Assembly: GCA_037349105.1 (NCBI GenBank)
Contig: JAYJMM010000066.1
Span: forward strand, 1-64,000
Source of the DNA: Limnomonas spitsbergensis
Taxonomy: Eukaryota; Chlorophyta; Chlorophyceae; Chlamydomonadales
Direction: 5' to 3'
DNA: 64,000 nucleotides
Position 1 is the stretch's first letter, and every line of letters starts with the position of its first letter. This document shows, piece after piece, positions 39,801-48,060 of this stretch. The notes under the pieces are model-generated. The model worked only from the letters and a program-made list of their open reading frames with translations, had not been told where the DNA came from and ran no database searches. A program made the position numbers and the translations under genes.

Positions 39801-42800
39801 TACGTAGGAGGCCTAGCTGCCCCGTCCTCAGCACCAGGCACATGCGGTCGTTGTTGGTGGTGAAGGTGGGGACCAGGTCAATCCCGGGAGCGCTCCTGAC
39901 AGGGGGGGCAGGGACACAGAGGGGGGGGGGGGCTTGTTCAAAAGGGGACAGAAACGGATATGATCATGTTTTGTCTGGATGAGAGAGCTGAGAGGTATCC
40001 AGGATTAGCAGCTCAGATCCAGGGCCGCAGCTGCTCGGTTACCATGCTGTTAGAAGAACCTTGACTTATCCAAACCCTTCTTAAATCAGGATATCCAGCA
40101 GCTATTTGTTTGCCACTCCAACACATAGTTCCTCAAGGTATGCAGCCTTAAGTTGACATCCAGGGATTCACAACCATCAACCGCCCATCCTTGACACACA
40201 TGATTATAATTGTTAAGACAGTGTTTTCTGAAATCCAATATCTAGATCAAGATCCAGTACCGGGCATTTCCCAGATCCAGTGCCAGCGAGCAGTCCTCCA
40301 GGGAGATGTCCTCCAAGTCGGTGTTGTGCAGGTCCCGGTTGCTCAGGCTCTTGACAGGGGGCTCGTAACACTGGCAGCAAAAAGGAAAGAAGAGGATGGT
40401 GATTCATGACCTGAGGCTTGGGAGGTTCAAGCGGTGGCTCTTGGCGGGAGGCTGGTACCACAAGCAGAAGCAGATATCATATCGGTTCCAGGTATGTGCA
40501 GATTCTGACCCCCCTCCCAGATTTGCCTCGATCCATCCCCCCTGAACCCACCTCATAGCAGGAGTCTCCCGGGAGGCATCCATCCCCCCTGAACCCACCT
40601 CATAGCAGGAGTCTCCCGGGAGGCATCCATCCCCCCTGAACCCACCTCATAGCAGGGGTCTCCCAGGAGGCATCCATCCCCCCTGAACCGACCTCATAGC
40701 AGGAGTCTCCCGGGAGGCATCCATCCCCCCTGAACCCACCTCATAGCAGGAGTCTCCCGGGAGGCATCCATCCCCCCTGAACCCACCTCATAGCAGGAGT
40801 CTCCCGGGAGGCATCCATCCCCCCTGAACCCACCTCGTAGCAGGAGTCTCCCGGGAGGCAGCCATCCCCCCTGAACCCACCTCATAGCAGGGGTCTCCCG
40901 GGAGGCATCCATCCCCCCTGAACCCACCTCATAGCAGGAGTCTCCCGGGAGGCATCCATCCCCCCTGAACCCACCTCATAGCAGGAGTCTCCCGGGAGGC
41001 ATCCATCCCCCCTGAACCCACCTCAAAGCAGGAGTCTCCCGGGAGGCATCCATCCCCCCTGAACCCACCTCATAGCAGGAGTCTCGCGGGACGCATCCAT
41101 CCCCCCTGAACCCACCTCATAGCAGGAGTCTCCCGGGAGGCATCCATCCACCCTGAACCCACCTCATAGCAGGGGTCTCCCGGGAGGCAGCCATCCCCCC
41201 TGAACCCACCTCATAGCAGGAGTCTCCCGGGAGGCATCCATCCCCCCTGAACCCACCTCATAGCAGGAGTCTCCCGGGAGGCATCCATCCCCCCTGAACC
41301 CACCTCATAGCAGGAGTCTCCCGGGAGGCAGCCATCCCCCCTGAACCCACCTCATAGCAGGGGTCTCCCGGGAGGCATCCATCCCCCCTGAACCCACCTC
41401 ATAGCAGGAGTCTCCCGGGAGGCATCCATCCCCCCTGAACCCACCTCATAGCAGGAGTCTCCCGGGAGGCATCCATCCCCCCTGAACCCACCTCATAGCA
41501 GGAGTCTCCCGGGAGGCATCCATCCCCCTGAACCCACCTCATAGCAGGAGTCTCCCGGGAGGCATCCATCCCCCCTGAACCCACCTCATAGCAGGAGTCT
41601 CCCGGGAGGCATCCATCCCCCCTGAACCCACCTCATAGCAGGAGTCTCCCGGGAGGCATCCATCCCCCCTGAACCCACCTCATAGAAGGGGTCTCCCGGG
41701 AGGCATCCATCCCCCCTGAACCCACCTCATAGCAGGAGTCTCCCGGGAGGCATCCATCCCCCCTGAATCCACCTCATAGCAGGAGTCTCCCGGGAGGCAT
41801 CCATCCCCCCTGAACCCACCTCATAGCAGGGGTCTCGCGGGAGGCATCCATCCCCCCTGAACCCACCTCATAGCAGGAGTCTCCCGGGAGGCATCCATCC
41901 ACCCTGAACCCACCTCATAGCAGGGGTCTCCCGGGAGGCATCCATCCCCCCTGAACCCACCTCATAGCAGGAGTCTCCCGGGAGGCATCCATCCCCCCTG
42001 AACCCACCTCATAGCAGGAGTCTCCCGGGAGGCATCCATCCCCCCTGAACCCACCTCATAGCAGGAGTCTCCCGGGAGGCATCCATCCCCCCTGAACCCA
42101 CCTCATAGCAGGAGTCTCCCGGGAGGCATCCATCCCCCCTGAACCCACCTCATAGCAGGAGTCTCCCGGGAGGCATCCATCCCCCCTGAACCCACCTCAT
42201 AGCAGGAGTCTCCCGGGAGGCATCCATCCCCCCTGAACCCACCTCATAGCAGGAGTCTCCTGGGAGGCAGCCATCCCCCCTGAACCCACCTCATAGCAGG
42301 AGTCTCCCGGGAGGCATCCATCCCCCCTGAACCCACCTCATAGCAGGAGTCTCCCGGGAGGCATCCATCCCCCCTGAACCCACCTCATAGCAGGAGTCTC
42401 CCTGGAGGCATCCATCCCCCCTGAACCCACCTCATAGCAGGGGTCTCCCGGGAGGCATCCATCCCCCCTGAACCCACCTCATAGCAGGAGTCTCCCGGGA
42501 GGCATCCATCCCCCCTGAATCCACCTCATAGCAGGAGTCTCCCGGGAGGCATCCATCCCCCCTGAACCCACCTCATAGCAGGGGTCTCGCGGGAGGCATC
42601 CATCCCCCCTGAACCCACCTCATAGCAGGAGTCTCCCGGGAGGCATCCATCCACCCTGAACCCACCTCATAGCAGGGGTCTCCCGGGAGGCATCCATCCC
42701 CCCTGAACCCACCTCATAGCAGGAGTCTCCCGGGAGGCATCCATCCCCCCTGAACCCACCTCATAGCAGGAGTCTCCCGGGAGGCATCCATCCCCCCTGA

Positions 42801-45800
42801 ACCCACCTCATAGCAGGAGTCTCCCGGGAGGCATCCATCCCCCCTGAACCCACCTCATAGCAGGAGTCTCCCGGGAGGCATCCATCCCCCCTGAACCCAC
42901 CTCATAGCAGGAGTCTCCCGGGAGGCATCCATCCCCCCTGAACCCACCTCATAGCAGGAGTCTCCCGGGAGGCATCCATCCCCCCTGAACCCACCTCATA
43001 GCAGGAGTCTCCCGGGAGGCATCCATCCCCCCTGAACCCACCTCATAGCAGGAGTCTCCCGGGAGGCATCCATCCCCCCTGAACCCACCTCATAGCAGGA
43101 GTCTCCCGGGAGGCATCCATCCCCCCTGAACCCACCTCATAGCAGGAGTCTCCCGGGAGGCATCCATCCCCCCTGAACCCACCTCATAGCAGGAGTCTCC
43201 TGGGAGGCAGCCATCCCCCCTGAACCCACCTCATAGCAGGAGTCTCCCGGGAGGCATCCATCCCCCCTGAACCCACCTCATAGCAGGAGTCTCCTGGGAG
43301 GCATCCATCCTTCCTGAACCCACCTCATAGCAGGAGTCTCCCGGGAGGCATCCATCCCCCCTGAACCCACCTCATAGCAGGAGTCTCCCGGGAGGCATCA
43401 ATCCCCCCTGAACCCACATCATAGCAGGAGTCTCCCGGGAGGCATCCATCCCCCCTGAACCCACCTCATAGCAGGAGTCTCCCGGGAGGCATCCATCCCC
43501 CCTGAACCCACCTCATAGCAGGAGTCTCCCGGGAGGCATCCATCCCCCCTGAACCCACCTCATAGCAGGAGTCTCCCGGGAGGCATCCATCCCCCCTGAA
43601 CCCACCTCATAGCAGGGGTCTCCCGGGAGGCATCCATCCCCCCTGAACCCACCTCATAGCAGGAGTCTCCCGGGAGGCATCCATCCCCCCTGAACCCACC
43701 TCATAGCAGGAGTCTCCTGGGAGGCATCCATCCCCCCTGAACCCACCTCATAGCAGGAGTCTCCCGGGAGGCATCCATCCCCCCTGAACCCACCTCATAG
43801 CAGGGGTCTCGCGGGAGGCATCCATCCCCCCTGAACCCACCTCATAGCAGGGGTCTCCCGGGAGGCATCCAGGGAGGGGCTTCGTGCATGAACCTAGGCA
43901 GCGCTGACGGCCCTGGGGGGACAGCAGTTCATCGGAACACAGCAAGCTATAGTGACGCCCGGACGGATGGATGGACGATGAAAGATCCAGTGAGGGCACG
44001 TGCATGTGGACATGCTCAGGTATGTGTGGGTCTGGCAGGGCCCCCTCAGGGAAGATTGCCTGGATGATATGAGGGAATTGTCCCGGCAGGGCCACGGCCT
44101 CTCTGTTGTTGAGTTACACTCCAGTCCCTCCAGGGCCACCCACACATCCACCCCAAAGCCTGCTTCTAAAACAGTCAGACGGATTGATGAAGTTCAGAGG
44201 ATGACAGAAATGTTATCAAGTGCCAGTGCCAGTTGGTTTGAGAGTAAAGAAAAGCACCGGCCGTCCTCCCCTCACCTGGGCCAGGAGCACATCCCTGGCA
44301 TCCCCGTGCAAGGAGGCAAGCACAAACACGCGCTTGCGGCGGTTGGGGACCCCAAACCCTGCAGAGGGCACAGGGTCAGGTTGGCAGTTGGTGGGATGGG
44401 CACTTCGCAGATGGGCAGTTTGGACAGTTGGACTGAGGTCAGGAAGGCGCTTGGGCATGATGGGAGCAGGAGGCCAGGGGGGCAGATGGACAGAGAGTTA
44501 GGATGGCAGTTGGGCGGTTGGGCCCTTGTATAGATGGTCTAAGACTTAGGGAGGAAGAGGAGTAAGAGGGTGTCTGGGCAATTGAACAAAGGTTAGCTTC
44601 GACAGATGGGTAGCTGGGTAGAGGGGCTGAGGGGCTGAGGGGCTGTGTGGGGCAGGTGGACATACAGGACCTTCGTTACCCAATGTCGCATACAGTTAGG
44701 GCATGATGGCCTGAAACAAAAATCAAGATTTGATATGAGATCCCCCTCCCCCAGATCTGTCCACCTGCTGACACCACGACCCTGTGCGCCCAGCTCTTAT
44801 ACCCCAGCGCCTCCAGATTATCCGTGATCTGCTGGATGGCGGGGGGCTGGCCTTGGCTGCGGTCAAGCAACGCCTCCACCTGCGTTGGGGGGCGTCGGGA
44901 ACAGAACTGGGCCCATGTTTCAGAGGAACCATACAAAAGTGTGTGAGCAACAATCATCATGTGGAAACAGGACGGGATGGGGACAGCATGGGGGGCTAAC
45001 AGGCTGCACTCTGCAACTCTGCAGCAGGTCCACAGGCTGCTTGGATTTTGTACCTTGGATTGCGCCAGGATTGAGCCTAGGACCTGGATGGCGCATCGGC
45101 AGACCCCATCGAGCATTACAAACCAGGAGGTCTTACCAGCCTATGCAACCATCAGTCAGGTCACAGACCTAATGCCCCAATAACGACACTTGCCTCACCC
45201 ATGACATCCCTGCGCGCTTATCAGGCTTCGAAATATTCAGCTGCCTGACTCTATTAATGACAACTTGATCACCGGTTGTTGTCTCACAGGCAAAGAAGCG
45301 TCGGCTGGTGCAAACGCACCAACAGAGGCCCGAGGAACTGGGATCCGGTAGATCTGAGGAACCCTGCAGATCTGAGGAACCATGCAGATCTAAGAAACCT
45401 CCTCATCAAACATAAAATCTCAACACCCCTAAGGTCTGGTAGCCCTGAAGATCTGACAAACCTGAAGTCAAACCAAATCCTGAGGATAAAAGTACTCTTC
45501 TTATCGGATTCCCCTGCAGATCTGCCTGCCCCCCTCCCCCCTGCCCCCCTCCCCCCTGCCCCCCTTCCCCCTGCCCCCCTGCCCCCCTCCCCCCTGCCCC
45601 CCTGCCCCCCTCCCCCCTGCCCCCCTCCCCCCTGCCCCCCCCCGCCCCTGCCCCCCCCCGCCCCTGCCCCCGCCCCCCTGCCCCCCGCCCCCCTGCCCCC
45701 CTCCCCCCTGCCCTTACATTTTCCAGCAGGACCCAGGGGATTGCCCGGTCATCTCGTTTGGCCTGCTCCAACAGCCGGAACACGTGTCGCACTAGGCCTG

Positions 45801-47706
45801 AGCTCTGGACACGGTACGGAGGAGGTGAAGAATGGGGGTCAAGAGAACAAGGCTGCCAGCAGTATCGGACCCCGACAAGGCCTGGCAGAGGATACTACCC
45901 GTGGGTAGGAGAGCAAGGGTTCCACCTCTCCCTGGCCTGATCTCTCACCCGGGAGCAGGTACAAGAAGGGGCAGCTTCAAGGCCGATCAAGGGAAGTTGA
46001 TAGGAGAGCAAGACTGCACCAGGTCACACCAGGTCACACCAGACTACGCCTACTTCACACCAGCTCACACCAGCTCACACCAGACTACAACTAGTTCACC
46101 CTGGAAGTATGAACAAGGAAGCCCTGGTATGAACCAGCCTCTGTCGTGTCTTGCCCGCCTGCCCCCACCTGTCCGGCCAGGCCCTTGCGCAGACCGGCCC
46201 TGCTGACATCTATGCAAGGGAAACCCGCAGCCAGGAGCTCCGTCTCCTGAGAAGGTGCAGGGTCCAGGCATCACCGGGAGCAAACACAGGGACCCAGCAC
46301 AAGTGGACAACCAGGCAAGGGACAGGGGAAGGGAGGAACCCTGACCGGCCACTACCTAACCATCGTCCCAGTGGCGGTAGGGGGCGACACAATGATTTAA
46401 GCGGCAGTTGGGGGCAAATCAAGTCCATCATCTCTCCCAGGGGTGCAGCTCTTCCTCCCTGCCTCAGTCCAAGGGGTGCGGCTGCCTTCACTCTCAGGGC
46501 CCACCAGGGGCAGCAGGAGCTATCCTCCTGCCTGGGTCCTGGATCCCCCTGTCAGCATCCCACAAAGTCCAACACAAACACACAACATCGACAATACAGA
46601 TCGTCCCGGACTCCCAGCCCCCCTGTTTCTCATCTTGTAAGCAATTCGGACCCCACCTTGGGTAGGGATTGTAAGGCACAGACATCGGGCGCAAGCAGCA
46701 CTCCAGGAAATTGCTTTTTGAGGACCTGTGGGGAGTGATGGGGAGGGCGAGGGGGTAGGGGGCAGTGGGAGGGGGAGGGGGGGAGGGGGAGGGGGAGGAG
46801 GAGGGGGAGGGGGAGGTACTACAGGGTCTGTATTCTGCATTCGCAGCCCACATGCATCAGGTGTGGACTTCCAGGCTGCTGAAGGTTGGGCGACAGGGTC
46901 GGCACAGTCCTAAGCCTTACACGCCATCCACTCTCTCCCTTGGACCGCCCACAAGCATATTCTTGCAGCGCACACCTGCTGTGCCCCGGGGTCGCTTTCA
47001 CACTGAAGAATTATCTGGTGGCCGGCCTGCAACCAGCGGGGCGGAAGCAGAAAGGGTCAGAAGGGGTCAGATTAGGCCTCCAAGGATGTCCAAGGGTGTA
47101 CAGTTGAGGTTTTAGGCAAGTTCTCTTTAAGTGCACCATGGGCCAGAAAGGGAAGGACCGGTCAGGGGAAACAGGGCGGGAATGAGAAAAGGAACAAGCG
47201 CAGAGTTGGCCCTCATGGGGCCTTGCAGAAGCGGTGGTCCTCACGCTTGTTGGACTTTGCTTCAGCTTCTTTGCATGCCACCCCCAACACAACCAGGGCA
47301 AGGATTAGCCATGTCTTCTGCCTCATCAAGACATCCATTTATTTTCATGACTTTGTGTTCATGCATGTATGGTGCGTGCGGTGTGTGCTTAAGCCTGGCC
47401 TTGCTCGAGTGGTCGAGATCCAGATCTGCTCTCAGCCCTGTCCTTTAAGGAAATCCATAACACGTATCATTGGTTGGATGCGTGAACCGGTATGAAATAA
47501 CGACATCTACAGGTACACCTTCGACCAACAAGCCATTGGAGTTCAGGGCGTGGTATTGAGGGCAAGTAAGGTCGCTCCCCAAGCCCTATCTTGTTCGTTC
47601 GCTTCATAGCGTTCTATTGAATCCTGAGTCGTAGGTTGGGTGAGCGCACCTTCTCGAGGCCAAGATCCAAGCCTCCACAGCCACTGAACAGGCTAGCTAC
47701 TTTCAT
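7203..47706 (-). CDS. Giant multi-exon cytosine-5 DNA methyltransferase with PWWP and Tudor-like domains
   Basis: Enzyme that transfers a methyl group from S-adenosylmethionine to carbon 5 of cytosine in DNA, acting in the nucleus. About 33 exons, all minus strand, rebuilt by joining open frames at AG/GT sites with matching phase: 47650-47706, 46976-47026, 46657-46725, 46169-46246, 45718-45804, 44765-44879, 44276-44358, an unresolved exon ending near 43857, 40261-40370, 39778-39895, 39274-39338, 38834-38915, 38252-38364, 37310-37407, 36913-36962, 34867-35103, 34530-34624, 34115-34187, 33576-33635, 33214-33276, an exon starting at 33116 whose end is unclear, 32662-32816, 31117-31641, 12196 to about 12256, 11831-11919, 11478-11605, 10710-10862, 10522-10555, 10170-10268, 9760-9867, 9451-9519, about 8435-8801, 7203-7652. 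This gives roughly 1,300-1,450 residues. Junctions not proven are exon 8, 33.0 kb, 12.25 kb and 9451/8801. The domain order (catalytic first, readers after) differs from DNMT1 and DNMT3. The first in-frame ATG seen is at 47706; the frame is open above it, so an upstream start is possible. Confidence 0.85.
9057..9338. repeat. 47-bp tandem repeat, six identical copies
   Basis: Six copies of a 47-base unit beginning GTGTGGGTATGGAGCCTGG and ending CAATCACCAGCAT, with no difference that I can see between copies. It lies in an intron near the 3' end of the methyltransferase gene. Unlike the arrays at 37.5 and 40.5 kb, the unit does not contain an adjacent exon end or splice donor. Confidence 0.97.
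10170..10862 (-). CDS. CXXC-like half finger and Tudor-like domain exons
   Basis: Three exons joined in phase. 10710-10862 begins Arg-Cys-Asn-Arg-Cys-Glu-Thr-Cys and continues to RRRCLVV. The Cys spacing and basic end resemble half of a CXXC DNA-binding zinc finger, though only four Cys are present, so metal binding is uncertain. The exon ends ANEAVGARIAVW and continues in 10522-10555 (WPLDEAWYVGS) and 10170-10268 (VIDYDRVRVRHTVAYDDGDV and on to IIALWEPGQMLQ). The pattern WPLD-x2-WY-x-G, followed by RH-x-V-x-YDDGD-x-E, is the signature of the Tudor-like fold found in PDS5 and related chromatin proteins. It probably reads histone modifications. Confidence 0.82.
11105..11190. repeat. 27-bp tandem repeat, about three copies
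   Basis: Three copies of a unit AGCTTGGATGGATGAGGGGG followed by GTCATAC, with small changes in the first and last copies. It is intronic, between methyltransferase exons 10710-10862 and 11478-11605. Confidence 0.9.
11478..12256 (-). CDS. Post-PWWP exons of the methyltransferase
   Basis: Three exons beyond the giant intron. The first, ending at 12196, contains SPYESHQEWSDALLDYIRHK, as expected for the C-terminal helices that follow a PWWP beta-barrel. Its start is uncertain: acceptors at 12256 (before Ser-His-Gln) or 12247 (before Glu-Trp) both fit phase 0. Next, 11831-11919 reads DMRTLIQARLVNCGKLFDKA and joins it in phase. Then 11478-11605 reads VTEQAGLSVVGGLSKTRG and continues through QSSAMFAQAANQACIANTMA. 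Donors are GTGAGA, GTGCGG and GTAGCC. I know no named domain for the second and third exons, which look helical. Confidence 0.75.
12443..31134. repeat. 18.7-kb minisatellite of 27-bp units in a PWWP intron
   Basis: About 690 units. On the minus strand the common unit is GGTGAGGGGCTAGGAGCAGG followed by CTACCTG. A 26-base variant carries GGGGGACAAGCAGGCTACCT followed by GGGTGA. The variant is the end of methyltransferase exon 31117-31641 (Gly-Asp-Lys-Gln-Ala-Ala-Trp codons) plus its GTGAGG donor, so the array starts from that junction. Variant units cluster near both ends and at 17.8-18.5, 21.3, 25.1, 25.4-25.8, 27.0-27.4 and 30.2-30.9 kb. Because 27 is a multiple of three, both strands stay open for over 1,400 codons (for example 13078-17853 plus, 13136-17527 minus). 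I treat these frames as artefacts. Confidence 0.95.
17807..30946. repeat. Kilobase-scale higher-order duplications inside the 27-bp array
   Basis: The unit order itself is duplicated. A distinctive junction (CTCACCTGCTCCTTGCCCCT) appears at 18451, 25715, 27367 and 30853, giving spacings of 7,264, 1,652 and 3,486 bases. The block that follows the GTCGCCTGCTTG units at 17807 recurs at 25071 and 30209, spacings of 7,264 and 5,138 (= 1,652 + 3,486). The array therefore grew in kilobase steps as well as unit by unit. Confidence 0.85.
31117..33116 (-). CDS. PWWP-domain exons of the methyltransferase
   Basis: A PWWP domain binds methylated histone tails and DNA and would tether the enzyme to chromatin. 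Exon 32662-32816 carries LGHMVWAKDPSRDVGPWWPAE, with the signature Pro-Trp-Trp-Pro after the first strand. Exon 31117-31641 supplies VQLLKSRERQ, then an Ala/Thr/Ser/Val-rich insertion of about 125 residues, then RRKILVIFLGDKQAAW. That last segment matches the second strand pair of the fold (hydrophobic run, Phe/Leu-Gly-Asp, Trp). The exon ends at TGG followed by GTGAGG, exactly where the 27-bp minisatellite begins. A preceding exon from 33116 (VVNVIMCSSKAAENAILNF) is open, but its donor is ambiguous. The C-terminal part of the domain must come from the 12.2-kb exon. Confidence 0.85.
32825..33008. repeat. 10-bp repeat (GGAGGTGCAT)
   Basis: An irregular tract of GGAGGTGCAT units with some variants (GGTGAATGGA, GTTGCATCGA). 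It is intronic, between the methyltransferase exon starting at 33116 and the PWWP exon 32662-32816. On the coding strand it is pyrimidine-rich and may serve as the polypyrimidine stretch before the acceptor at 32817. Confidence 0.85.
33214..37407 (-). CDS. Linker exons between the methyltransferase and PWWP domains
   Basis: Seven phase-consistent exons. 37310-37407 begins EEWRRLAEKHQ (helical). 36913-36962 is a short acidic exon (DGIDEAEDSGDEDGE). 34867-35103 starts GVAAVDDAGLPSGG and ends in an Ala/Gly-rich tail. 34530-34624 starts EASLLTRYGG. 34115-34187 reads through VPEKHPFRPLGDVVKK. 33576-33635 ends TVFLMRLREQ. 33214-33276 reads GWNLEPTLRRMRECGANLDPQ with one residue variation possible at the end. 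Each exon is bounded by a clear YAG acceptor and a GTGNG or GTANG donor. I recognise no named domain here. Acidic and low-complexity segments suggest a flexible linker, possibly a protein-interaction surface. Confidence 0.75.
33661..33737. repeat. TTCAGGG heptamer array (telomere-like)
   Basis: Seven perfect TTCAGGG units, one TTAGGG, then about three more TTCAGGG. It differs by one base from the plant/green-alga telomere unit TTTAGGG. It lies in a methyltransferase intron, about 25 bases upstream (minus strand) of the exon 33576-33635 acceptor. Confidence 0.95.
33905..34070. repeat. Two short repeats: 12-bp ACGGATTGAGCG and GGGGGGCTGAG
   Basis: About four imperfect copies of a 12-base unit (GACGGATTGAGC with variants) at 33,905-33,962, then three to four copies of GGGGGGCTGAG at 34,025-34,068. 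Both are intronic, between methyltransferase exons 33576-33635 and 34115-34187. Confidence 0.8.
35333..35350. repeat. Interstitial TTTAGGG telomere-type repeats
   Basis: GGGTTTAGGGTTTAGGGT, two exact plant/green-alga telomere units, followed by degenerate copies to about 35,380. It is intronic. Single copies of GGGTTTAGGG or GGTCTAGGGT also occur near 10,062, 11,450 and 34,830. Confidence 0.85.
35826..36745. repeat. 54-bp tandem repeat, about 17 copies
   Basis: Unit of 54 bases (GGGGGCTGAGGGGCAGGGAC, then CATGAGACAACATGGGGCAG, then GCCACTGGGCAGAG) with few substitutions. It lies in the methyltransferase intron between exons 36913-36962 and 34867-35103. As 54 is a multiple of three it gives a 396-codon plus-strand frame of Gly-Gly-Leu-Arg-Gly-Arg-Asp-His repeats (35671-36861) and several minus-strand frames. 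I regard all of these as artefacts. On the coding strand each unit has a CCCCTCAG acceptor-like word. Confidence 0.95.
37523..38268. repeat. 41-bp minisatellite seeded at a splice donor
   Basis: About 18 copies of a 41-base unit. On the minus strand it reads AAACATGGCATGGTCAG (the last 17 bases of methyltransferase exon 38252-38364), then the donor GTGGGTG and 17 further intron bases. A few units have CACATGG for AACATGG. The true junction leaves AG in phase 2, and the next exon (37310-37407) restores Ser with its first base. Because 41 is not a multiple of three, use of most other copies of the donor would shift the frame. Confidence 0.96.
38252..47706 (-). CDS. Catalytic domain of the C5 methyltransferase (motifs I-X)
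   Basis: Thirteen exons carry the class I methyltransferase fold in the standard C5 order. Motif I is LFSGCGGLDLG in 47650-47706 (SAM binding). Motif II is the acidic ILQCESD at 46976-47026. The segment ending APDVCAL is at 46657-46725. Motif IV is GFPCIDVSRAGLRKG at 46169-46246, with the catalytic Pro-Cys. Motif VI Glu-Asn-Val is split by an intron after Asn (45718 / 44879). Motif VIII is PNRRKRVFVL at 44276-44358. A target-recognition region TFTTNNDRM and the start of motif IX, IEDAERLQ, lie in 39778-39895, continued as GLPEGHTEAAW in 39274-39338. Motif X is IGNAVTVQVAHWLGRRL across 38834-38915 and 38252-38364. All catalytic residues are intact. Exon phases agree at every junction except around exon 8, where 43.86-44.16 kb has two competing open frames. 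Confidence 0.92.
39353..39400. repeat. GGGA microsatellite acting as polypyrimidine tract
   Basis: About 12 perfect GGGA units. On the minus strand this is (TCCC)n, ending 14 bases upstream of the acceptor of the motif IX exon 39274-39338, so it occupies the place of the polypyrimidine tract. GCAGG-rich and ACAGGC-rich tracts follow to about 39,560. Confidence 0.9.
40532..43871. repeat. 47-bp minisatellite of about 71 copies seeded at a splice donor
   Basis: Unit of 47 bases. On the minus strand it reads GGATGCCTCCCGGGAGACTC, then CTGCTATGAG, then GTGGGTTCAGGGGGGAT. The first 30 bases match the end of the upstream methyltransferase frame (LPGDPCYE) and the rest is the donor GTGGGT plus intron. 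Copies are nearly identical; common variants are GGGGTCTC for GGAGTCTC and CTGGGAGG for CCGGGAGG. There are no unique spacers between units. Confidence 0.96.
43857..44160 (-). other. Unresolved exon of the methyltransferase next to the 47-bp array
   Basis: Between motif VIII (ends 44276) and the exon at 40261-40370 at least one exon is expected. Two overlapping frames are open here. One includes the peptide FGVDVWVALEGLE near 44,150. The other runs from about 44,100 to 43,857 and ends in LPGDPCYE at a GTGGGT donor. The following exon begins Cys-Tyr-Glu in the same phase, so the second frame can join it. I could not find one acceptor that gives the correct phase with the exon ending at 44276. 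A small missed exon, a frameshift or an assembly slip are all possible. Confidence 0.45.
45530..45712. repeat. C-rich (CCCCCTCCCCCCTGCC) tract beside a splice donor
   Basis: About 180 bases built of C5-7 runs separated by T, TG or G. On the minus strand it is G-rich and begins at position +4 of the intron after the Glu-Asn of motif VI (donor GTAAGGGCAGG). Four or more G-runs lie close together, so G-quadruplexes are possible in DNA or pre-mRNA. Confidence 0.92.
46741..46816. repeat. GGGGGA-rich tract before an acceptor
   Basis: GGGGGAGGGGGGAGG-type purine tract. On the minus strand it is a long CCCCCT polypyrimidine tract starting 13 bases upstream of the CAG acceptor of exon 46657-46725. 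Confidence 0.88.
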
Positions 47707-48060
47707 TTCAGGGGTGGATTTGGTGATCAGGGTGCAGGGGGCTGGGCTGGAAGAAGGAGGATGCAGGGTGGCATTTAGGCCTCGAGGTTGCTTGGATTTA
47801 GGAGTTTAAGCGCGAACGCCGATGATGTTGAAGCGTCCAAGATGATGCAGCAGGCTTTGGCCGGTAGGGTTGGGTTGGTTGGAATTCGGTTGCCAGACAT
47901 CAAATCTGATCGAAACAAGATATCGTCACTCGTAGACATTTACTGGCATTTGCATGTGCCGCCCATTAGCAATTGGCGTGAACGTCTCATCATCCGAGAA
48001 GTTCCACCGAGTCATACGCTTGCAAGCTTTTACAGCGACATCAGACCGGCAAACGTCTGA
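47707..48060. promoter_or_regulatory. Probable 5' region of the methyltransferase gene, with a small plus-strand frame
   Basis: Upstream of the first supported methyltransferase codon. The frame stays open for at least ten codons above 47706, so either a leader or a further exon lies here. On the plus strand a 73-codon frame starts at ATG 47842 and ends at 48060. It contains LPDIKSDRNKISSLVDIYWH, is not repetitive, and has no recognised domain. It could be a divergent small gene or chance. No TATA-like element is convincing. Confidence 0.3.

Noticed and set aside
40532..43871. CRISPR array (about 47-bp regular spacing)
   Set aside because: The whole 47-base unit is repeated; there are no unique spacers, no leader, no cas genes, and the context is a eukaryotic intron.
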